Below are positions 1 through 5,129 of a stretch of DNA of 5,129 nt, one piece after another. This DNA is from Bacteroidales bacterium (GTDB lineage: Bacteria > Bacteroidota > Bacteroidia > Bacteroidales > UBA7960), in NCBI GenBank assembly GCA_003555385.1, contig PWHO01000165.1, positions 1-5,129 on the forward strand, written 5' to 3'. The stretch's first letter is position 1; every line of letters begins with the position of its first letter. The notes under the pieces are model-generated. The model saw only the letters and a program-made list of their open reading frames with translations, did not search any database and had not been told where the DNA came from. The position numbers and the translations under genes are program-made.

Positions 1-779
1 TCAACAAAATTGTTTTTGTGATTCGCCGGAGTTTCGAGAAGGAGTTCAGGGAGATGTTTGTGAAGAAACTGGATGGCAAGGCGGAAGTTCAAATCGCCTT
101 CCAGGAAATGGACAACATTCCACCCGGGATTGAATACAACAGCGAGAGAACCAAACCCTGGGGAACCACACATGCCATTTGGGTGGCCAAAGACCTCATA
201 AGTGAACCCTTTGCGGTGATCAATGCCGATGACTTTTATGGACGTGAGTCATTTTCCGCAATGGCAGATTTTCTGAAACGCCGGACAAGTAAAGATAAAG
301 GCCGTTATGCCATGGTGGGCTATAAGCTGAAAAACACCCTGAGTGACCACGGAAGCGTATCCAGGGGCATTTGTTCAACCAACGGCAACACTTTGGAAAA
401 AGTGGAAGAACACACCAGTATTTCCAAAGACGTGGGAGGCAAAGTAATGAACCATCAAAACGGGCAGATTAAATTCCTGAACCCGGAAGCCACGGTATCG
501 ATGAATTTCTGGGGTTTTAATCCCGATATATTCACCCATCTTGAAAACAGGCTCACTGCCTTTCTTAAAGCAAATGCACAGGACCTGAAGGCAGAAGCTT
601 ACATACCCTTTCTGGTGGATGAACTGATCCGGCAGGAAAAAGTGGACGTGGAAGTGCTTCACTGCGATGCGCAATGGTTCGGGGTTACCTATTACAAAGA
701 CAAGTTCATGGCCATGGATTGCATCAATGAACTGGTCAAAGAAGGAGTTTACCCCCATAAATTATGGAATTCAGGGTAA
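1..779 (+). CDS. Sugar-1-phosphate nucleotidyltransferase, 5'-truncated by window edge
   Basis: Members of the NTP_transferase (NDP-sugar pyrophosphorylase) family join a sugar-1-phosphate to an NTP in the cytoplasm, giving NDP-sugar and pyrophosphate. The frame is open from base 3 (reading N-K-I-V-F-V-I-R-R), so the GTG at 18 is internal; the missing N-terminus should hold the G-x-G-x-R nucleotide loop. Counting from the codon at 18, PWGTTHAIW (47-55) resembles the P-x-G-T-x-x-A substrate-binding segment, and INADDFYG (68-75) carries the metal-binding acidic residues. GSVSRGIC (112-119), VEEH (129-132), MNFWGF (162-167) and WFGVTYYKDK (220-229) also fit the long Bacteroidota version of the family. 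The C-terminus is intact, ending at TAA 777-779. The sugar is not known. Its position before amino-sugar genes suggests hexosamine-1-phosphate, by analogy with kinase/uridylyltransferase salvage pairs. The family call is firm; the substrate is inference. Confidence 0.87.
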   Translation, partial: NKIVFVIRRSFEKEFREMFVKKLDGKAEVQIAFQEMDNIPPGIEYNSERTKPWGTTHAIWVAKDLISEPFAVINADDFYGRESFSAMADFLKRRTSKDKGRYAMVGYKLKNTLSDHGSVSRGICSTNGNTLEKVEEHTSISKDVGGKVMNHQNGQIKFLNPEATVSMNFWGFNPDIFTHLENRLTAFLKANAQDLKAEAYIPFLVDELIRQEKVDVEVLHCDAQWFGVTYYKDKFMAMDCINELVKEGVYPHKLWNSG

Positions 780-793
780 ATGCCTGGTCATTA

Positions 794-820
794 CATTATT
801 TGCAGTATTTTAGAATAATG
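794..820. repeat. AT-rich 7-bp inverted repeat upstream of the lipoprotein gene
   Basis: CATTATT at 794-800 is the exact reverse complement of AATAATG at 814-820, with a 13-base spacer. It lies in the 68-bp gap before the ATG at 848. With only one G-C pair per arm the hairpin would be weak, and no T-run follows as in a terminator. It could be an operator half-site pair or chance in AT-rich DNA. I saw no convincing Bacteroidota promoter (TAnnTTTG with an upstream TTG) in the gap. Confidence 0.25.
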
Positions 821-847
821 ATTACTAACAATAAAACAATCAACACA

Positions 848-916
848 ATGAAAAAATCAATTTTAAGCCTCCGGATTCTGATGGTAATGCTTGTGGCATT
901 CAGCATGACAGCCTGC
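848..916 (+). other. Lipoprotein signal peptide with lipobox cysteine
   Basis: The first 23 codons encode a short basic start (MKK), a hydrophobic core (residues 5-19, containing one Arg at position 9) and the lipobox M20-T-A-C23; the cysteine codon is TGC at 914-916. No twin-arginine pair is present, so export should be by Sec. The residues after Cys23 (N-S-G-G-Q-P-G) are neutral, unlike the acidic lipoprotein export signals described for surface lipoproteins of Bacteroidota. Met at -3 is less usual than Leu. Confidence 0.85.
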
Positions 917-2251
917 AATTCAGGCGGTCAGCCGGGCATTGATCAGCCTTTTGAGGCAGTCGAAGTCTTCCCTACCCCTCCCCGTCCTGCAGGACAGGAT
1001 CACGTTTTGGAGCTCCGTGCAGAACCCATCGAGAAAGTCAGTGTGGCCATCATTGGCCTTGGGATGCGCGGACAGGGAGCCGTCAGGCGTCTGAGCTATA
1101 TCGAAGAAGCGGAGATTGTTGCCCTGGCCGACGTGGTACCCGCGAACGTGGAGCGGGCACAGCAAACCCTGGCAGATATGGGCAAACCGGCAGCCGGTGG
1201 CTATACCGGAGATGAGGACTGGAAAACCATTGCCCAGCGTGATGATGTGGATCTGATCTATATCTGCACCCACTGGGACCTCCACACCCCCATTGCCGTG
1301 TACTCCATGGAGCAAGGCAAGCATGTGGCCACGGAAATCCCCGCGGCACTGACCATCGAGGAAGCCTGGGAACTTGTAAATACGGCAGAAAAAACCCGCC
1401 GTCACATGATGATGCTGGAAAATGTAAACTACGACTTCTTTGAGCTGGCCACCCTAAACATGGCCCAGCAGGGCTTTTTCGGAGAAATCGTCCATGTAGA
1501 AGGGGCTTACATTCATGACCTGCGTTCCCTGTTGTTTGCCGAAGAAGGCGGTTACTGGGATATGTGGCGGCTCCGCCATCATGAGAAATATGACGGAAAC
1601 CTCTACCCCATGCATGGATTAGGAGCGTTGGCCCACATTCTCAACATCCACCGGGGCGACAAAATGGATTACATCGTTTCCCTTTCCAGTGACCAGTTCG
1701 GACTGACCGCATACGCTGAGGAAAAATTCGGGGAAGACTCCGAGTATGCCCAATACGATTATGCAAAAGGAGACATGAACACTTCCATCATCAAAACCGC
1801 CAGAGGCAAAACCATCAAATTGCAGCACGATGTGGCCAGCCCCCGCCCTTACGACCGCATCCATATGATCAGCGGAACCGATGCATTTGCCAGAAAGTAT
1901 CCCAGCCCGGGAATAGCCATTGACGGGCAGGGCCACGGTTTCATCCCGGAAGATGAGATGCAGGCCCTCCTGGAAAAATACGAGCATCCCATTGTAACCG
2001 AAGTGGGCGAAGTAGCCCGCGAGGTAGGTGGCCACGGCGGCATGGACTTCATCATGGATTACCGCCTGATCTATTGCCTGCATCACGGACTGCCTCTTGA
2101 CCAGGATGTATACGATGCGGCTGAATGGTCCGCTGTCATTGAATTGTCCAGGGTTTCTGCCGAAAACCAGGGCATGCCCGTGAAGTTCCCTGACTTTACC
2201 AGGGGCGCATGGAATGAACTCGAAACCGTAACCTATTATACCACAGAATAA
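848..2251 (+). CDS. GH109-type NAD-dependent N-acetylhexosaminidase-like lipoprotein (Gfo/Idh/MocA fold)
   Basis: The 467-residue product has a Sec/SPII signal (residues 1-23) with lipobox MTAC, so Cys23 should be lipidated. No acidic surface-export run follows Cys23, suggesting a periplasm-facing anchor. A Rossmann domain starts near residue 64 with G70-L-G-M-R-G75; the C-terminal α/β substrate domain follows. GH109 enzymes cleave N-acetylgalactosaminides by transient NAD+-dependent oxidation at C3, elimination, hydration and reduction. Against the Elizabethkingia enzyme (E149, Y179, R213, Y225, H228, Y307, recalled from memory), this protein has E191, Y221, R241, Y253, H256 and Y335 at identical spacing. 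YIHDLR (221-226) and GHGGMD (395-400) also match. Met255 replaces Thr in the usual YPTHG. The frame is open from 764, but the ATG at 848 gives a clean MKKSIL signal peptide. The next gene is a paralogue. GH109 membership is strong; the exact glycoside is unknown. Confidence 0.9.
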   Translation: MKKSILSLRILMVMLVAFSMTACNSGGQPGIDQPFEAVEVFPTPPRPAGQDHVLELRAEPIEKVSVAIIGLGMRGQGAVRRLSYIEEAEIVALADVVPANVERAQQTLADMGKPAAGGYTGDEDWKTIAQRDDVDLIYICTHWDLHTPIAVYSMEQGKHVATEIPAALTIEEAWELVNTAEKTRRHMMMLENVNYDFFELATLNMAQQGFFGEIVHVEGAYIHDLRSLLFAEEGGYWDMWRLRHHEKYDGNLYPMHGLGALAHILNIHRGDKMDYIVSLSSDQFGLTAYAEEKFGEDSEYAQYDYAKGDMNTSIIKTARGKTIKLQHDVASPRPYDRIHMISGTDAFARKYPSPGIAIDGQGHGFIPEDEMQALLEKYEHPIVTEVGEVAREVGGHGGMDFIMDYRLIYCLHHGLPLDQDVYDAAEWSAVIELSRVSAENQGMPVKFPDFTRGAWNELETVTYYTTE

Positions 2252-2259
2252 ATGAATCA

Positions 2260-2291
2260 TGTTGTTTGTTGATTGTTGATTGTGAACAACA
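2260..2291. repeat. Heptamer tandem repeat closed by an inverted repeat
   Basis: Three near-identical 7-bp units run head to tail: TGTTGTT (2260-2266), TGTTGAT (2267-2273) and TGTTGAT (2274-2280), then a partial TGT. The first unit is the reverse complement of AACAACA at 2285-2291, so the block can also fold with 7-bp arms and an 18-base loop. It begins 9 bases after the stop of the first GH109 gene, in the 107-bp gap. There is no GC-rich stem or T-tract, so it is not a typical terminator. The rest of the gap, to 2358, shows no convincing signal. Confidence 0.5.
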
Positions 2292-2358
2292 CCCGATGCA
2301 AACCGATCATTTACATTTAATACATAGCATTCATACCCTTACCTGATTCCGATTCTCT

Positions 2359-3693
2359 ATGACCCAGCACCTCCCGGCAAAACTTTTCCCTGCACCATCG
2401 CGCAAACCCGGACAGCGTCACGCCATTGAACTGCGTTGCGAACCCATTGACAATGTGCGTATCGCTTTTATAGGATTGGGGATGCGGATGAATAGCACCA
2501 TCAAACGTTTTTTACACATTGAAGGGGCAGAGATCAAGGTTTTTTGTGATATCGATGAAGAAAAAGTACGGCGTGCCCAGCATATCATGCAGAGTTTCGG
2601 GATGAACCCCATAGACACTTACACCGGGGAAGAGGACTGGAAGAAAATTTGTGAGCGGGACGACATCGATCTGGTTTACATCTCTACCCACTACGACCTT
2701 CATGTACCCATTGCCGTCTATGCCATGGAGTGCGACAAACACGCTGCCATCGAAGTTCCTGCCGCCACCACCATTGAGGATTGCTGGAAACTCGTTGACA
2801 CGGCAGAGCGAACAAGAAAACACTGTATGCAGCTTGAAAACTGCAATTACGGTGACTTCGAAATGACCACCCTGAACATGGTGCAGCACGGTTTATTTGG
2901 GGAGATCAACCATGCCGAAGGGGCTTATATTCATGATCTCAAAAACCTGATCCTTGACACCGAAAATGGCTACTGGAACATGTGGCGCCTCAAATACCAC
3001 GAAAGGAAAAACGGCAACCTCTACCCCACACATGGCCTTGGCCCTTTGTGTCACAGCATGAACATTCACCGCGGCGACCGCTTCGATTATATGGTGTCCA
3101 TGTCCACCGCTCCCTTTGCCCTTAAACACTACGCTGCAGAAAAATACGGCCCCGGGTCGGAGTATGCACTCAAGGATTACAAAAACGGTGACATGAACAC
3201 ATCCCTGATACATACCAAAAAAGGGAAAAGCATCGTACTCCAACACGACATCACAAGCCCGCGTCCCTACAGCAGAATACACCTGCTGAGCGGCACAAAG
3301 GGATTCGCCCAGAAATGGCCCAAAACCATAATCAGCCTCGCCCCCGACGGCATGGAGCCTCTGGAAGAAGAGGCCCTGGAAACGCTGCGTAAGGAATATG
3401 TGCATCCCATCAGAAAAGAACTCAATCAAAAAATTGAGCAACTGGGCTTCAGTATAAATGAGATCGCCAAAAATGACGGCCAGGACTTCATCATGGACTA
3501 CCGGCTGATCTACTGCCTGCGCAATGGACTTCCCCTTGACCAGGATGTGTACGACGCCGCCGAGTGGTCTTCTATTATTGAACTTTCGGAAAAGTCGGCC
3601 GACAATTACAGCATGCCTGTTCAGATTCCCGATTTCACCCGGGGAGACTACCAGGTAATCGACAAAGTGACTTATTTCAGGAAAGAGAAATAA
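2359..3693 (+). CDS. GH109-type / Gfo-Idh-MocA paralogue without signal peptide
   Basis: This 444-residue protein is the tandem paralogue of the preceding lipoprotein; by eye about half or slightly more of the aligned residues are identical, including the shared lead-in P-x-P-x-R-x-x-GQ-x-H-x-x-ELR-x-EPI. It starts directly at the mature region (MTQHLPAK), so it should be cytoplasmic. An in-frame TGA at 2344-2346 makes the ATG at 2359 the first start. The GH109 active-site set is complete: E160, Y190, H192, R210, Y222, H225 (YPTHG) and Y304, with the same spacing as the lipoprotein. Two changes stand out. The dinucleotide loop reads G39-L-G-M-R-M44 instead of GxGxxG. The C-terminal GHGGMD motif is replaced by KNDGQD (371-376) after a roughly seven-residue insertion (352-370). 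It may hydrolyse imported N-acetylhexosaminides, or may act as a specialised glycosidase or oxidoreductase. Family firm, reaction uncertain. Confidence 0.86.
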   Translation: MTQHLPAKLFPAPSRKPGQRHAIELRCEPIDNVRIAFIGLGMRMNSTIKRFLHIEGAEIKVFCDIDEEKVRRAQHIMQSFGMNPIDTYTGEEDWKKICERDDIDLVYISTHYDLHVPIAVYAMECDKHAAIEVPAATTIEDCWKLVDTAERTRKHCMQLENCNYGDFEMTTLNMVQHGLFGEINHAEGAYIHDLKNLILDTENGYWNMWRLKYHERKNGNLYPTHGLGPLCHSMNIHRGDRFDYMVSMSTAPFALKHYAAEKYGPGSEYALKDYKNGDMNTSLIHTKKGKSIVLQHDITSPRPYSRIHLLSGTKGFAQKWPKTIISLAPDGMEPLEEEALETLRKEYVHPIRKELNQKIEQLGFSINEIAKNDGQDFIMDYRLIYCLRNGLPLDQDVYDAAEWSSIIELSEKSADNYSMPVQIPDFTRGDYQVIDKVTYFRKEK

Positions 3694-3738
3694 GCAACCT
3701 TATATAGTTAATTCACCTTTTTAAAGTCATTTTCAGCC

Positions 3739-5129
3739 ATGACCCAAGATTATTCTACACATATTGCAGATCAATTTTTTGAATCATCTGTTGAGAAAGC
3801 CTTTGTAAAAGAGTCGGGCATCAACAAAATGTCTGCCAACATTCCTTACGTGTGTGTCGACAACTTTCCCAAGCTGGGTTTGTTGACCTCACTGCGTTTC
3901 CTTGAATGGGTGTCGGAGAATCCCCGGGGAGTGATCAGCCTCCCAACGGGTAAAACACCGGAGTTTTTCATCAAATGGACCCAATACCTGCTCGACAACT
4001 GGGACAACCAGAATGGAAGGGATATCAGGGAAAGATACGGGTTGATGCTCAACGAAAAACCCACACTGAGTGAGTTGCATTTCGTGCAGATTGATGAGTT
4101 CTACCCCATCCCGTCAAGCCAGAAAAACAGCTTCTATCATTATGTGATGAATTATTACATTGACGGTTTTGGCCTGAACCCCGACAATGCCCTGCTGATC
4201 AATTGCGATGAGATTCCCCTGGCCCAGGGAAAACATTTTTCGGAAGTTTTTCCGGATTACAGGGTAGACCCCTCGCTTCGTTACAGGGAGTGCCATTCAC
4301 GCATGGAGGAACTGCAGCAGCAATCACTCTTTTTGATCGACAACTGGTGCAGTCAGTTCGAGCAAAAGATCCGGGAAAAAGGAGGCATCGGCTTCTTCCT
4401 TGGCGGGCTCGGACCTGACGGACACATTGCCTTCAATGTACGTGGCTCGGACATTTTCAGCACCACCAGGCTGACTGAGACCAACTTTGAAACCCAGGCC
4501 GTGGCAGCAGGAGACCTCGGCGGAATCGAGGTATCCAAAAACAGGCTGGTGATCACCATCGGACTGAAAACCATCACCTACAACCCGGATGGAGTGGCCA
4601 TCATTATCGCTGCAGGGGAAGCCAAAGCCAAAATGGTTAAAAAATCCATTGAAAACCCCATCAACAATCTCTACCCGGCCACCGTTCTGAACAAACTGAA
4701 AAACAGCCGTTTCTTCCTGACTGAAGGAGCCGCATCAAAACTCACCGACAGTGTCAACAGTTTTTTCCGGAGTGAGCCCTGGCCCCATGAAAAGACAGAG
4801 CTGGCCGTAATCAAGCTTTGCAAAAAACTTGACAAATACGGACATCATCTGACCATGGAAGACCTGAAAGAGGACAAATATTGCAAACTGATTCCAGGCC
4901 TCGGCGAGAACACAGTGGAATCGGTTTGTGAAAGCATTGAGAAAAAGATCTACCGGGGCATGCAGCAAGAAGAAAACGAAGTTTTCCTGCATACCGGGCC
5001 TCATCACGATGACATCATGCTCGGCATCCTGCCTTATATTTCAAACCACATCAGGGTACCTTCCAACCAGTTCCATTTTACGGTTTTCACCTCAGGTTTT
5101 ACTGCTGTGACGAACAAATTCGTCATCGA
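3739..5129 (+). CDS. nagB: Glucosamine-6-phosphate deaminase (NagB) domain fused to PIG-L deacetylase-type domain, 3'-truncated
   Basis: The frame is open from the ATG at 3739 to the window end (463 codons, no stop). An in-frame TAA at 3709-3711 limits the start, and the 45-bp gap suggests co-transcription with the preceding gene. Residues ~35-335 form a NagB/6-phosphogluconolactonase-type domain, which converts glucosamine-6-phosphate to fructose-6-phosphate and ammonia. Visible motifs are the phosphate loop SLPTGKTP (67-74), QIDEFYP (117-123), GLGPDGHIAFN (223-233) with D227 and H229, and GEAKA (293-297). Val234 sits where E. coli NagB has catalytic Glu148. The domain is longer than E. coli NagB (266 residues), partly through extra sequence near 87-110. 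A charged, mostly helical linker (~340-412) leads to FLHTGPHHDDIMLG (416-429), the start of a PIG-L-like fold with the metal-binding H-x-D-D pattern; the rest is beyond the window. The PIG-L half may deacetylate the amino sugar. Architecture is well supported; the combined reaction is inference. Confidence 0.88.
   Translation, partial: MTQDYSTHIADQFFESSVEKAFVKESGINKMSANIPYVCVDNFPKLGLLTSLRFLEWVSENPRGVISLPTGKTPEFFIKWTQYLLDNWDNQNGRDIRERYGLMLNEKPTLSELHFVQIDEFYPIPSSQKNSFYHYVMNYYIDGFGLNPDNALLINCDEIPLAQGKHFSEVFPDYRVDPSLRYRECHSRMEELQQQSLFLIDNWCSQFEQKIREKGGIGFFLGGLGPDGHIAFNVRGSDIFSTTRLTETNFETQAVAAGDLGGIEVSKNRLVITIGLKTITYNPDGVAIIIAAGEAKAKMVKKSIENPINNLYPATVLNKLKNSRFFLTEGAASKLTDSVNSFFRSEPWPHEKTELAVIKLCKKLDKYGHHLTMEDLKEDKYCKLIPGLGENTVESVCESIEKKIYRGMQQEENEVFLHTGPHHDDIMLGILPYISNHIRVPSNQFHFTVFTSGFTAVTNKFVI

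Noticed and set aside
18..20. GTG as the start of the nucleotidyltransferase
   Set aside because: The same frame continues to the left window edge with family-like residues (N-K-I-V-F), and the N-terminal nucleotide loop is missing, so the gene starts outside the window.
795..802. ATTATTTG as a -7 promoter box before the lipoprotein gene
   Set aside because: The conserved TA is AT here and no upstream TTG lies at the expected distance.
764..847. In-frame extension of the lipoprotein gene to an ATG at 764, or to the ATG at 818
   Set aside because: The 764 start would overlap the end of the previous gene and bury the signal peptide 28 residues in. The ATG at 848 gives a canonical lysine-rich start and lipobox. 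The 818 start (10 extra residues) is possible but less typical.
1619..2260. Long minus-strand open frame (213 codons) opposite the first GH109 gene, with similar ones at 920-1405, 2512-2889 and 2893-3441
   Set aside because: They lie opposite strongly conserved coding sequence, show no recognisable domain and are rich in Cys, Phe and His as expected for complement-strand shadows.
2312..2319. TACATTTA as a Bacteroidota -7 box (TAnnTTTG) upstream of the second GH109 gene
   Set aside because: It differs at the final G and has no TTG at proper spacing upstream; in AT-rich gaps such matches arise easily.
3694..3738. Possible terminator or promoter in the 45-bp gap before the NagB–PIG-L gene
   Set aside because: No stable stem with a T-tract and no full promoter pair is visible; the gap is more consistent with an operon junction.
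4888..4917. Helix-hairpin-helix-like string (L-I-P-G-L-G-E-N-T-V) in the NagB–PIG-L linker
   Set aside because: The match is a short P-G-L-G pattern only. A DNA-binding hairpin makes no sense in a phosphosugar enzyme, so it is more likely a turn in a helical linker.
4928..5110. 60-codon plus-strand open frame inside the NagB–PIG-L gene
   Set aside because: It is in another frame across the conserved PIG-L motif, with no family features.

Overview
The window looks like Bacteroidota (Bacteroidetes) chromosomal DNA, probably an environmental Bacteroidales/Marinilabiliales-type organism. The reasons are protein-level: a Bacteroidota-style long sugar nucleotidyltransferase, paired GH109-type Gfo/Idh/MocA proteins, and a fused NagB–PIG-L protein. 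In addition, the gene starts lack clear Shine-Dalgarno sequences and are preceded by short AT-rich leaders. The taxon is inferred from gene content only.

Layout: four genes, all on the + strand, with short gaps (68, 107 and 45 bp). (1) 1-779: the C-terminal ~258 codons of a sugar-1-phosphate nucleotidyltransferase whose N-terminus lies before the window. (2) 848-2251: a GH109-type, NAD-dependent N-acetylhexosaminidase-like protein with a lipoprotein signal peptide. (3) 2359-3693: a second GH109-type paralogue with no signal peptide. (4) 3739-5129: a glucosamine-6-phosphate deaminase (NagB) domain followed by the start of a PIG-L deacetylase-type domain, running off the right edge. No RNA genes, CRISPR arrays, insertion sequences or phage genes were seen. 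No stretch over 300 bp lacks a gene.

Taken together the genes read as an amino-sugar (GalNAc/GlcNAc) salvage cluster. The lipoprotein GH109 enzyme would release N-acetylhexosamine in the periplasm, and the cytoplasmic paralogue would act on imported glycosides. The deaminase/deacetylase fusion would send phosphorylated amino sugar to glycolysis, and the nucleotidyltransferase would send hexosamine-1-phosphate to NDP-sugars. The roles are family-level inferences.

The most interesting details are at residue level. Both GH109 proteins keep all six active-site residues I could place against the Elizabethkingia enzyme, with identical spacing. The second copy has nevertheless lost the last glycine of the NAD-binding GxGxxG motif and the GHGG motif near the C-terminus. 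The NagB domain has valine where E. coli NagB has catalytic Glu148. No wholly new system is evident; this is a recognisable catabolic locus with unusual enzyme variants.
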